From Azospirillum brasilense (GTDB lineage: Bacteria; Pseudomonadota; Alphaproteobacteria; Azospirillales; Azospirillaceae), in contig NZ_VITH01000006.1 in assembly GCF_007827815.1 (NCBI RefSeq), forward strand, positions 310,001 through 374,000: a DNA stretch of 64,000 bases. The letters are read 5' to 3'. Both the position numbers and the translations under genes were made by a program. How positions within the stretch are numbered: the first letter of the stretch is position 1; each line of letters begins with the position of its first letter. This document shows positions 26,489 to 34,692 of the stretch, one piece after another. Under the pieces are notes generated by a model that ran no database searches, had not been told where the DNA came from, and worked only from the letters and a program-made list of their open reading frames with translations.

Positions 26489-27184
26489 ATGACCAGCGGC
26501 TGGAACTGGGACGGCTTCTTCGACTACCTGTTCAACGGTTACCTGCTCAGCGGAGCGATCACGACCCTGTGGCTGACGCTGGCGGGCATCGCCGGCGGTC
26601 TCGTGGTCGGCTGCCTGCTGGCGCTGCTGCGGCTGTCGCCCTACCGCTGGGTGTCGGCGGCGGCGCAGGCCTACATCTGGGTGTTCCGCGGCACGCCGCT
26701 GCTGGTCCAGCTCATCATCATCTACACCGGCCTGCCGCAGATCGGCATCAAGCTGTCGGTGACGGAATCCGCGCTGATCGGCCTGATCCTCAACGAGGCC
26801 GCCTATCTGGCCGAGATCATCCGCGGCGGTATCCTCGGCGTCGCCGCCGGGCAGAGCAACGCCGGCCGCGCGCTCGGCCTGAACTCGGCCCAGGTGATGG
26901 TCTACATCGTGCTGCCGCAGGCCATCCGCATCATCATCCCGGCGCTCGGCAACAGCGTGAACGGGCTGCTGAAGACGACCTCGGTCACCTCCGTCATTTC
27001 GATGGAGGAGCTGCTGCGCAGCACCCAGCTGCTCATCCAGGAACGCTTCATGGTGCTGGAGCTGTTCACGGTGGCCGCCCTCTACTATCTGCTGATGACC
27101 TCGCTGTGGGACATCGTCCAGCGCCGCATCGAGCGCCATTTCGGCCGCGCCTACCGCAACATCGCGATCGTCGACGGCCAGTGA
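26489..27184 (+). CDS. Polar amino-acid ABC transporter permease (HisM/GlnP type)
   Basis: 231 residues with about five transmembrane helices. LSGAITTLWLTLAGI at the start and VFRGTPLLVQLIIIYTGLPQ are the family signature. The EAA loop ALGLNSAQVMVYIVLPQAIR contacts the ATPase. It is the only permease of this cassette. The GntR gene starts ten bases downstream. Confidence 0.92.
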   Translation: MTSGWNWDGFFDYLFNGYLLSGAITTLWLTLAGIAGGLVVGCLLALLRLSPYRWVSAAAQAYIWVFRGTPLLVQLIIIYTGLPQIGIKLSVTESALIGLILNEAAYLAEIIRGGILGVAAGQSNAGRALGLNSAQVMVYIVLPQAIRIIIPALGNSVNGLLKTTSVTSVISMEELLRSTQLLIQERFMVLELFTVAALYYLLMTSLWDIVQRRIERHFGRAYRNIAIVDGQ

Positions 27185-27194
27185 GGCTGCGCTC

Positions 27195-27878
27195 ATGACC
27201 CCTCCCCCGCCCGACCCGCTGTTCCCCCGGCCCGCCAACCTCGGCGACCAGACCTACGGGCATTTGCGCGAGCTGATCCTCAGCCGCCAGATCCCCGGTG
27301 GCGCCGAGGTGCCGGAGGGGCGGCTGGCCGAGCGGCTGAGCGTGTCGCGCACGCCGATGCGCGAAGCGCTGGTCCGGCTGGTCGGCGAGGGGCTGCTGGA
27401 GCGCACCAGCGAGCGCAGCTACCGCGTCCGCGTCGTCTCGGCCCGCGAGTTCTTCGAGTGCATGCAGATGCGCGAGCTGCTGGAGTGCCACGCCATCGCG
27501 ACGGCGGTGCCGCTGGTCGGCGACGCCGACCTCGCCGAGCTGCGGCGCGGGCTCGAATCGCTGAACGGCAGCGAGGACGACATGCAGCACTGGCTCTACG
27601 ACAACCACTTCCACAGCTTCTTCGCCCGCGTCAGCGGCAACGCGACGCTGGCCGAGACCATCACGCGGATGCGCGTCGTCGCCCGCCTGTTCCGCATCTC
27701 CAGCGCCTTCCACCGCAAGGGCGAGATCGACACGGAGCACCGCGCGGTGCTGGAGGCGGTCGAGCGGCGCGACGCCGCCGCGGCCACGGCCGCCATGCTG
27801 GCGCATCTGCGCAACCTCCAGGACGACGCCCGCCGCGCCATCGCCGCCGAGGCCAACCCGGGCGGCTATTTCCTGTGA
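27195..27878 (+). CDS. GntR-family regulator, FCD subfamily (second of two related copies)
   Basis: 227 residues. The winged HTH contains LSVSRTPMREALVRLVGEGL; the FCD domain follows with DNHFHSFFARVSGN and MLAHLRNL as likely His-containing ligand sites. It aligns along its whole length with the regulator at 19934-20611. The two probably arose by duplication and may sense different intermediates or act together at the shared GTATAC region. It is in the plus-strand operon between the permease and the hydantoinase. Confidence 0.88.
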   Translation: MTPPPPDPLFPRPANLGDQTYGHLRELILSRQIPGGAEVPEGRLAERLSVSRTPMREALVRLVGEGLLERTSERSYRVRVVSAREFFECMQMRELLECHAIATAVPLVGDADLAELRRGLESLNGSEDDMQHWLYDNHFHSFFARVSGNATLAETITRMRVVARLFRISSAFHRKGEIDTEHRAVLEAVERRDAAAATAAMLAHLRNLQDDARRAIAAEANPGGYFL

Positions 27879-27896
27879 TTCCGGTCACCGCAAGAA

Positions 27897-27927
27897 CCGT
27901 CCCTTAAAGGACCGCCCTTCAAGGACC
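27897..27927 (+). repeat. Two adjacent copies of a short palindromic leader repeat before the hydantoinase
   Basis: CCGTCCCTTAAAGGACC at 27897-27913 and CCGCCCTTCAAGGACC at 27912-27927 are near-identical and each can fold on itself. They end 12 bases before the hydantoinase ATG and overlap the region where a ribosome would dock. This may be a translational control hairpin or merely a local duplication. Confidence 0.4.
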
Positions 27928-27939
27928 AAGGAGAGTTCC

Positions 27940-29364
27940 ATGCCGCAGTTCGACACCGTGATCCGCCATGGCACGTTGGCCACCGCGTCCGACGTGTTCG
28001 CCGCCGACCTCGGCGTGATCGGCGGCCGCATCGCCGCCATCGGCACCGGGCTCGGGCCGGGCGCCCGCGAGATCGACGCGACCGGCAAGCTGGTGCTGCC
28101 CGGCGGCGTCGACGGCCATTGCCACCTCGACCAGCCGACCAGCGACGGTTCGCAGTCGGCCGACGATTTCGAGACGGGCACGCGCTCGGCGGCCTGCGGC
28201 GGCACCACGACGGTCATCCCCTTCGCCTGCCAGTTCAAGGGCCAGTCGCTGCGCGACGCGGTGACCGACTACCACCGGCGGGCCGACGGCAAGGCGGTGA
28301 TCGACTACGCCTTCCACCTCATCGTCAGCGACCCGACCGACCAGCTCCTCGGCCAGGACCTGCCGGCGCTGATCCATGACGGCTACACGTCGTTCAAGAT
28401 CTACATGACCTACGACGACATGAAGCTGAACGACCGGCAGGTGCTGGAGCTGCTGAGCGTCGCCCGGCGCGACGGCGCCATGGCGATGATCCACGCCGAG
28501 AACGCCGACTTCATCGGCTGGCTGACCGACAAGCTGCTCGCCGCCGGCCACACCGCGCCGCGCTACCACGCCGATTCCCGGCCGATGCTGGTGGAGCGCG
28601 AGGCGACCCACCGCGCCATCGCCATGGCTGAACTGGCCGACGTGCCGATTCTGATCGTCCATGTCTCGGGCCGCGAGGCGATCGAGCAGATCCACTGGGC
28701 GCAGGGCCGCGGCATGCGCATCTACGCCGAGACCTGCCCGCAATACATGGTGCTGACCGAGCACGACCTGCACGGCCACGGGATGGAGGGGGCCAAGTGC
28801 ATCTGCAGCCCGCCGCCGCGCGACAAGGCCAACCAGGCGGCGGTCTGGGACGCGCTGGCCGGCGGCACCTTTCACATCGTGTCGTCCGACCACGCGCCGT
28901 TCCGCTACCAGGACCCCAAGGGCAAGATGCTGCACGGCGCCAACACGCCCTTCAACTGGATCCCCAACGGCGTGCCGGGCATCGAGACGCGCCTGCCGAT
29001 CCTGTTCTCGGAAGGCGTCAAGAAGGGCCGCATCAGCCTCCAGCGCTTCGTCGAGCTGTCCTCGACCAACCCGGCCAAGATGTACGGCCTGCACCCGCGC
29101 AAGGGCAGCCTCGCCATCGGCGCCGACGCCGACATCGTGATCTACGACCCGGACCGCAAGGTCACCATCACCAACGCCATGCTGCACCACAACGTCGACT
29201 ACACCCCCTACGAGGGGCTTGAGGTGACCGGCTGGCCGGAAACCGTGCTGTCGCGCGGCGAGGTCGTGGTGGAGGGCGGCGCCTGCGTGGCGCAGCCCGG
29301 CCGGGGCGCCTTCCTGCGCTGCGACACGCCGGATCTGGCGCGGCCGAAGGTGGCGGCGGTCTGA
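27940..29364 (+). CDS. Dihydropyrimidinase/hydantoinase family amidohydrolase
   Basis: 474 residues, normal length for D-hydantoinase/dihydropyrimidinase. All metal-site motifs are present: GHCHLD (HxH), the carboxylated lysine in SFKIYMTYDD (~residue 149), MIHAEN, LIVHVSG and the Asp in SSDHAPF. SSTNPAKMYGL and GSLAIGADADIVI mark the family's C-terminal part. It opens cyclic amides such as hydantoins or dihydropyrimidines to N-carbamoyl acids. AAGGAGAG precedes the ATG. No N-carbamoylase gene follows in the window, so the actual substrate may be unusual. It is in the cassette with the amino-acid transporter. Confidence 0.9.
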   Translation: MPQFDTVIRHGTLATASDVFAADLGVIGGRIAAIGTGLGPGAREIDATGKLVLPGGVDGHCHLDQPTSDGSQSADDFETGTRSAACGGTTTVIPFACQFKGQSLRDAVTDYHRRADGKAVIDYAFHLIVSDPTDQLLGQDLPALIHDGYTSFKIYMTYDDMKLNDRQVLELLSVARRDGAMAMIHAENADFIGWLTDKLLAAGHTAPRYHADSRPMLVEREATHRAIAMAELADVPILIVHVSGREAIEQIHWAQGRGMRIYAETCPQYMVLTEHDLHGHGMEGAKCICSPPPRDKANQAAVWDALAGGTFHIVSSDHAPFRYQDPKGKMLHGANTPFNWIPNGVPGIETRLPILFSEGVKKGRISLQRFVELSSTNPAKMYGLHPRKGSLAIGADADIVIYDPDRKVTITNAMLHHNVDYTPYEGLEVTGWPETVLSRGEVVVEGGACVAQPGRGAFLRCDTPDLARPKVAAV

Positions 29365-29395
29365 GAAAGCACATTCTCCCCACAAAGCACTTTTC

Positions 29396-29443
29396 CCCCA
29401 CCCTGAACCCTCCCCCACCGGGCCGGAGAGGATTAGGGTGGGG
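29396..29443 (+). repeat. REP-like hairpin between hydantoinase and DUF3830 genes
   Basis: CCCCACCCT (29396-29404) pairs with AGGGTGGGG (29435-29443) around a C-rich loop. It is the same general design as the hairpins at 14804, 39113 and 63090. Confidence 0.55.
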
Positions 29444-29479
29444 CCTTATAAGAACCCAGGACACGAGGACCGCCACACC

Positions 29480-29896
29480 ATGGACGCCCTGACCATCACC
29501 GCCGGCCCCTTCACCTTCGGCGCCCGCTTCGAATCGGCCGCCGCGCCGAAGACCTGCGCCAAGTTCCGCAGCCTGCTGCCCTACGAGGGCCAGATCGTCC
29601 ATGTCCGCTGGAGCGGCGAAGGCGTGTGGATTCCGCTGGGCGACACCGATTTCGGCCTCGGCTACGAGAACCACACCAGCCACCCGGCGCCGGGCCAGAT
29701 CATTCTCTATCCGGGCGGCATCAGCGAGACCGAGATCCTGCTGGCCTACGGCGGCGTGCAGTTCTCCAGCAAGATGGGCCAGCTCGCCGGCAACCACTTC
29801 ATCACCATCACCGACGGGCTGGAGAATCTGGCCGAACTCGGCAAGCGCACCCTGTGGCAGGGCGCGCAGCCGATCCGCTTCGAGCTGGCCCGCTGA
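29480..29896 (+). CDS. DUF3830 (cyclophilin-like fold) family protein
   Basis: 138 residues. The sequence (FGARFESAAAPKTCAKFRSL, then SGEGVWIPLG and HPAPGQIILYPGG) resembles the DUF3830 family, which adopts a cyclophilin-like beta barrel. Members tend to occur beside amidohydrolases and transporters; their activity is not established. It is the last gene of the cassette, 115 bases after the hydantoinase and separated by a hairpin. Being linked to a hydantoinase but no carbamoylase, it could assist or follow ring opening; that is speculation. ATG 29480 starts the homology. Confidence 0.75.
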   Translation: MDALTITAGPFTFGARFESAAAPKTCAKFRSLLPYEGQIVHVRWSGEGVWIPLGDTDFGLGYENHTSHPAPGQIILYPGGISETEILLAYGGVQFSSKMGQLAGNHFITITDGLENLAELGKRTLWQGAQPIRFELAR

Positions 29897-29951
29897 CCCA
29901 CAGGGAACCGCCGTGCCCCGGTGCGCGGCGGTTCCACAGGCGGAACATATC

Positions 29952-29970
29952 ATTGCGAATAATACGCATT
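29952..29970. promoter_or_regulatory. Candidate Fur-type iron box upstream of the FecI-like sigma gene
   Basis: ATTGCGAATAATACGCATT is a 19-bp imperfect palindrome with most positions symmetric. It is AT-rich in an otherwise GC-rich setting and lies about 145 bases before the sigma-factor start. Its size and symmetry suit a Fur-family box; the exact regulator (Fur, Irr or RirA) is not determined. Confidence 0.5.
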
Positions 29971-30113
29971 CTAAGTATATTGCCGCCGCCATGAGCCGGT
30001 CATGGCGCGGCCACGCCGCTTTTCCGTGGAGCAACGGGGCGACGCCATGCCCGATCCGCATCGCAGGCCCGATCCGCACCGCGTGAAGGCGCCGGTTCCC
30101 CGTCCGGTGGTGC

Positions 30114-30689
30114 ATGGCTGACACCGTCAAGCCGTCGCTCGACACGGTTTTCATGGGGCACCGGGGCACGCTGGTCCGCCTGCTCTCCCGCATGGTCGGC
30201 AGCGCCGCCACCGCCGAGGATCTGGCGCACGAGGCCTATCTCAAGGTGAGGGCGGCGGAACGCGACCGGCCGGTGGACCATCCCCTGCCCTTCCTGTTCC
30301 AGACGGCGCGCAATCTGGCCTTCGACCATCTGCGGCGGGAGCGCCGGCTCGCCGGGGTGGTGGTGCAGGACGTGACCGCCGAGGGGATGGAGGAGATCGC
30401 CGCCCCCCTGCCCTCTCCGGAAACCCAGGCCGGCGACCGCCAGCGGCTGGCCCGGATGAACGCCGCGCTGGCGACCCTGTCGGAGCGGCAGCGCCGCATT
30501 CTTCTGCTGAACCGGATGGAGGGGCTGTCCCACGCGCAGATCGCCGAGCGGCTCGACGTCTCGGTCAGCACCGTGCAGAAGGACCTGAAGTCCGCCCTGC
30601 TGGCCTGCCTGGAGATTTTCGCCCGGCTCGACCGGGAAGGATTGCGGGTTTCCGCCGGTCCGAACGTCTTACAAAGAGACAAACCGTGA
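30114..30689 (+). CDS. ECF RNA polymerase sigma factor, FecI-like
   Basis: 191 residues. Region 2 includes AEDLAHEAYLKVR and PLPFLFQTARNLAFDHLRRE. Region 4 includes LATLSERQRRILLLNRMEGL followed by the HTH SHAQIAERLDVSVSTVQKDL. This is the iron-starvation ECF group. Its stop overlaps the FecR-like gene (GTGA), and a siderophore receptor with an STN signalling domain follows. The three genes form the classical cell-surface signalling unit in which ligand-loaded receptor releases the sigma factor. Confidence 0.92.
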   Translation: MADTVKPSLDTVFMGHRGTLVRLLSRMVGSAATAEDLAHEAYLKVRAAERDRPVDHPLPFLFQTARNLAFDHLRRERRLAGVVVQDVTAEGMEEIAAPLPSPETQAGDRQRLARMNAALATLSERQRRILLLNRMEGLSHAQIAERLDVSVSTVQKDLKSALLACLEIFARLDREGLRVSAGPNVLQRDKP

Positions 30690-31723
30690 CGGCACCACCC
30701 GCGACGCCCATGCCTCCCTCCACGCCTGACGACACCGACCCCTCCTTACCGCTGGAACAGGCGATCGACTGGTTCATCCGTCTGCAGGCGGAGGACGCGG
30801 GAGAGGAATGCCGGCGGGCCTGCGCCGACTGGTGCGCCGCCGATCCCCGCAACGCCCGCGCCTGGGCCCTGGCGCAGGACATGTGGGCCTCGCCCCTCCT
30901 CAGCGAAGCGCTGGCGGTCACGGCGGCTTCGGCCACCGCCGTTCCGGACAGCCCGCCCCGCCGCCACGCGCCCACCGCTCCGCTCCGGCAGCCACGCCGT
31001 TTCCGGCCGCTGGCGCGCCGGGCGATGGCGTGGGCGGCGGGCCTCCTGGTGGCGGTCGGTCTCGGTCTGGCCGCCGACCTGCCGCTGCGCCTGCAGGCCG
31101 ACCACCGCACCGCGACCGGCGTGCAGGAGCGTCTGCAACTGGCCGACGGATCGCGGGTGCTGATGGACACCGGGACGGCGCTCGCCACCGACGTCGAGGG
31201 GGGCGAGCGGCGGACCCGGCTGCTGCGCGGGGCCGCCTTCTTCGAGGTGACGCCCGACTCCGCCCGTCCTTTCCGGGTCGCGGCCGGTCCCGCCGTGGTG
31301 ACCGTGGTCGGCACCGCCTTCGCCGTCCGTTACCTCGACGACCGGGTGACGGTGACGGTGCGCCACGGCACCGTGGATGTGGCGCGGTCCGGCGGCCCCG
31401 CCGTGCGGCTGCGCGCGGGCGAGGAGGTGGTGGTCACGGCGTCGGGCGTCGGCGCGGAGCACCCCGCCGACCTCTCCGCGGCGCTCGGCTGGGTCGATGG
31501 CCGGCTGGTCTTCGAGGACCGCCCCCTGGGCGAGGTTCTGGATGAGCTGGACCGCTATTATCCGGGGCTGATCCTGGTTCCCGACTCCCTCGCCGACCGC
31601 CGGATCACCGGCAATTACCGGCTGGACGATCCGGTGCGGACGGCGACCGCCCTGGCCGGGCTGGTGCGGGCCGAGACGCTGCGGGTGTCCGACGCCCTGC
31701 TGATCCTGCGCCCGCGCCCCTGA
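30686..31723 (+). CDS. FecR-like anti-sigma/sigma regulator
   Basis: 345 residues. The cytoplasmic N-terminus carries the DUF4880-type block QAIDWFIRLQAEDAGEE with the conserved W-rich DWCAADPRNARAWA. A single membrane helix (AMAWAAGLLVAVGLGLAADL, ~residues 113-132) is followed by a periplasmic FecR domain with DGSRVLMDTGTAL and VTVVGTAFAVR. The C-terminal part has an STN-like segment (ALAGLVRAETLRVSDAL) that interacts with the receptor. Translation starts at GTG 30686, coupled to the sigma gene; ATG 30710 is an alternative. Confidence 0.9.
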   Translation: MTAPPATPMPPSTPDDTDPSLPLEQAIDWFIRLQAEDAGEECRRACADWCAADPRNARAWALAQDMWASPLLSEALAVTAASATAVPDSPPRRHAPTAPLRQPRRFRPLARRAMAWAAGLLVAVGLGLAADLPLRLQADHRTATGVQERLQLADGSRVLMDTGTALATDVEGGERRTRLLRGAAFFEVTPDSARPFRVAAGPAVVTVVGTAFAVRYLDDRVTVTVRHGTVDVARSGGPAVRLRAGEEVVVTASGVGAEHPADLSAALGWVDGRLVFEDRPLGEVLDELDRYYPGLILVPDSLADRRITGNYRLDDPVRTATALAGLVRAETLRVSDALLILRPRP

Positions 31724-31780
31724 GGCCACGCCCCTGAGGCCACCGGCTTTTCCAGCCCGCGAAACCTCTCCAAAAAAAAA

Positions 31781-31808
31781 TTTCCGCTTTTCACGATGCC
31801 CGAACGTC
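31781..31808 (+). promoter_or_regulatory. Candidate FecI-type ECF promoter for the siderophore receptor
   Basis: TTTCCG (31781-31786), preceded by an A9 tract, is followed after 18 bases by CGTC (31805-31808). The receptor gene starts about 95 bases downstream. A-tract plus TTCC-type -35 and CGTC-type -10 elements are common for ECF iron-starvation sigma factors. Confidence 0.4.
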
Positions 31809-31900
31809 AGGTCGGCACGGCTATTAGGAATGCGTCGCAATTGCAACAAGCGGCGTGCTCCGGCCGGTCGATACGTCGCGATCATGGGGAAAGCGTTACG

Positions 31901-34405
31901 ATGGGTGCGGGGATGATGGATCGGGGTGCGCGGGGGGGGCGTCGGGGGACGGCCCTGCTGCGGGCGGCGCTGCTGTCGTCGGCGGTGGCCGGATTGGGTG
32001 TGGCGGCGGGAAGCACCGCCCTGGCGGCGCCGGCGACGACCGGCGGGCAGGTGGCCCAAGCGTCTGGGCCGATGGGCGGGCAAGTGACGGGGCAGCGCTT
32101 CGACATCGCCCCGCAGGGGCTGGTGACGGCCCTCAACGCCTTCAGCACGGCCAGCGGCTGGGAGGTCGGCTTCCCGGCCGAGGTGGCGCGCGGCCTGACC
32201 TCGCCCGGCGTGTCGGGCACCATGAGCGCCGACGAGGCGCTGCGCCGCCTGCTGTCCGGCACCGGCGTGTCGTACCAGATGACCGGCCCCGGCCGCGCCG
32301 TGCTGTCGCGGCAGCAAGCCGGCGAGACGGTGCTGGACCCGGTGACCGTCGAGGGCACGCGCGAGCGGGCGACCGGCCCGGTCATGGGCTACGCCGCGCG
32401 CCAGAGCGCCACCGCCACCAAGACCGACACGCCGATCCTGGAAACGCCGCAGTCGATCTCCGTCGTCACCCGCGACCAGATGGACGCCCAGGCGGCGCGC
32501 AGTCTGGCCGACGTCCTGAACTACACCTCCGGCGTCACCACCGCCCGCAACGGCGGTTCCTCCTCCTTCGGCGGCGACGGCATCTCGGTGCGCGGCTTCG
32601 GCGGCAACGGCACCACCGGCGTGTCCTTCAACGAGTATCTCGACGGGCTGCGGCTGAAGGGCAGCGGCTTCCTGACCTCCGGCATCGACCCCTACCTGTT
32701 CGAGCGGGTCGAGGTGCTGAAGGGCCCGGCCTCGGTGCTGTTCGGGCAGACCAGCCCCGGCGGTCTGGTCAACATGGTGACCAAGCAGCCCTCCCCCGAC
32801 GCCCGGCATGAGATCCTGCTGCAAACCGGCAACCAGGGCCGCAAGCAGGCCGCGCTGGACATCGGCGGCGACGTGACCGGCGACGGTCGGCTCTCCTACC
32901 GCTTCGCCGGCGTCGCGCTGGACAGCGACACCCAGACCGACATCGCCGAGCGCCGCCGGCTGGCCGCCGCCCCGACCGTGACCATCCGGCCGACCGACGA
33001 CACCAGCCTGACCCTGATCGGCCTCTACCAGCGTGACAATTACGACGATTCGCCGCTGAACTACCTGCCGGCCCAGGGCACCGTGCTGCCCAACCCCAAC
33101 GGCAAGTTGCCGACCAAGCTCTTCACGGGCGATCCCAACTTCAACGACTGGGACCGCAAGACCATGAGCGTCGGCTATCGCTTCGAACACCGGTTCGACG
33201 AGCGCTGGACGGTGCGCCAGAACGCCCGCTACCTGCACAACGACCTCGACCTCAAGCAGGTCTACGCGTCCGGCCTGCTGCCCGACCAGCGCACCACGCG
33301 GCGCACCAGCTTCTCGGCCCGCGAGCGCGCCTACGACCTGACCGTCGACAACCAGGTCCAGGTGAAGGTCGACACCGGCCCGCTGCGCCACACCGTGCTG
33401 GCCGGCGTCGATCACCAGCGGCTGCGGAGCGACACGCTGCGCGGGCAGGCGGTGGCGCCGAACCTCGACCTGTTCAACCCGGTCTACGGGCTGCCGATCG
33501 CCACCCCGCCGATCTACCAGAGCACCGCCACCCGCATCACCCAGACCGGCGTCTACGCCCAGGACCAGATCAAATGGGGTGGCCTCGCCGTCCTGCTGGG
33601 CGGGCGCAAGGACTGGGCCGAGACGCAGCAGCGCAACCGGCTGAACCAGGGGCGGACGTCGCAGCAGGACGACGCCTTCACCGGCCGCGTCGGGGCGCTC
33701 TACCTGTTCGACAACGGTCTGGCGCCCTACGCCAGCTATTCGGAATCCTTCGAGCCGACCTCCGGCAGTGATTTCTTCGGCAACCCGTTCGAGCCGACCA
33801 CCGGCCAGCAGTACGAGGCCGGGCTGAAATACGAGCCGCCGGGCTCCGGCAGCCTGTTCACCCTGTCGGCCTTCACCATCACCCAGCAGAACGTCACCAC
33901 CGCCGACCCGCTGCACACCAACTACAACATCCAGACCGGCGAGGTCCGCTCGCGCGGCTTCGAGGCGGAGGCGCGCGTCAGCCTTGGCGCCGGACTGAAC
34001 GCGGTGGCCAGCTACACCTTCCTCGACGCCGAGGTGACCAAGAGCAACGGCGCCGACCGCGGCAAGCGGCCGGTCGCCGTGCCGACCCATTCGGCGGCCG
34101 CCTGGGGCGACTACACGGTGCAGGACGGCCCGTTGGCCGGCCTGGGCGGCGGGCTCGGCCTGCGCTACGTCGGCTTCACCTACGGCGATCCGGCCAACAG
34201 CTTCAAGGTGCCGTCCCACACGCTGGTCGACGCCGCGCTGCGCTACGACCTGTCCTACCTGAGCCCGCAGCTTCAGGGCGTGCAGGCGGCGATCAACGCC
34301 AACAACCTCTTCGACAAGGAGTATGTCGCGGCCTGCTCGCGGGCGACCAACTGCTACTACGGCCTGCGCCGCACCGTGATCGGCTCGCTGAAGTATTCCT
34401 GGTGA
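31901..34405 (+). CDS. TonB-dependent siderophore receptor with N-terminal STN signalling domain
   Basis: 834 residues. A signal peptide ends near ALAAPA. The STN domain is ~residues 63-125 (FDIAPQGLVTALNAFSTASG, with GTMSADEALRRLLSGTGVSY). A plug domain follows with ETPQSISVVTRDQM and VRGFGG, then FERVEVLKGPASVLFGQTSP and a 22-strand barrel. The final NLFDKEYVAAC block and the terminal YSW give the closing strand. The type resembles FpvA/FoxA-like ferrisiderophore receptors. ATG 31901 is chosen for its GGGGA and the signal peptide that follows; upstream in-frame codons lie in the promoter. It signals through the FecR/FecI pair upstream. Confidence 0.93.
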   Translation: MGAGMMDRGARGGRRGTALLRAALLSSAVAGLGVAAGSTALAAPATTGGQVAQASGPMGGQVTGQRFDIAPQGLVTALNAFSTASGWEVGFPAEVARGLTSPGVSGTMSADEALRRLLSGTGVSYQMTGPGRAVLSRQQAGETVLDPVTVEGTRERATGPVMGYAARQSATATKTDTPILETPQSISVVTRDQMDAQAARSLADVLNYTSGVTTARNGGSSSFGGDGISVRGFGGNGTTGVSFNEYLDGLRLKGSGFLTSGIDPYLFERVEVLKGPASVLFGQTSPGGLVNMVTKQPSPDARHEILLQTGNQGRKQAALDIGGDVTGDGRLSYRFAGVALDSDTQTDIAERRRLAAAPTVTIRPTDDTSLTLIGLYQRDNYDDSPLNYLPAQGTVLPNPNGKLPTKLFTGDPNFNDWDRKTMSVGYRFEHRFDERWTVRQNARYLHNDLDLKQVYASGLLPDQRTTRRTSFSARERAYDLTVDNQVQVKVDTGPLRHTVLAGVDHQRLRSDTLRGQAVAPNLDLFNPVYGLPIATPPIYQSTATRITQTGVYAQDQIKWGGLAVLLGGRKDWAETQQRNRLNQGRTSQQDDAFTGRVGALYLFDNGLAPYASYSESFEPTSGSDFFGNPFEPTTGQQYEAGLKYEPPGSGSLFTLSAFTITQQNVTTADPLHTNYNIQTGEVRSRGFEAEARVSLGAGLNAVASYTFLDAEVTKSNGADRGKRPVAVPTHSAAAWGDYTVQDGPLAGLGGGLGLRYVGFTYGDPANSFKVPSHTLVDAALRYDLSYLSPQLQGVQAAINANNLFDKEYVAACSRATNCYYGLRRTVIGSLKYSW

Positions 34406-34692
34406 CGCGAAAGACCGAGATCGCGCTGCGGGTCGTGACCGCCGTCGGCGGCGGCTACGCCCTGGCGGCGGGAACGGCGGCGGCGCTGTCCCTGGCGCTG
34501 CCGGCGGTGCAGGACCGGGCGGAGGCGGTGCTGACCGCCACCATGGCGGCGCTGCTGCCCTGCGTCCTGACCGTGGTGATGGTGTTCGCCGCGGCCAGCG
34601 CCCGGCGCGCCCTGGCCTGGACCGCCGGCCTGACGGCCGCGGTCTGGGCGGCGGTCTCACTGTTGAAAAGCATGACGGGAGCCGGGGTATGA
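34402..34692 (+). CDS. Small membrane protein, DUF3649-like, of iron-uptake operon
   Basis: 96 residues with three predicted membrane helices (GGGYALAAGTAAALSLAL; ALLPCVLTVVMVFAAASA; ALAWTAGLTAAVWAAVSLL). Start GTG 34402 overlaps the receptor stop and its own stop overlaps the next gene (ATGA), so all three are translationally coupled. Similar small proteins sit between siderophore receptors and PepSY proteins in many proteobacteria; they are annotated as DUF3649 or iron-transporter proteins of unknown mechanism. Confidence 0.78.
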   Translation: MTRKTEIALRVVTAVGGGYALAAGTAAALSLALPAVQDRAEAVLTATMAALLPCVLTVVMVFAAASARRALAWTAGLTAAVWAAVSLLKSMTGAGV

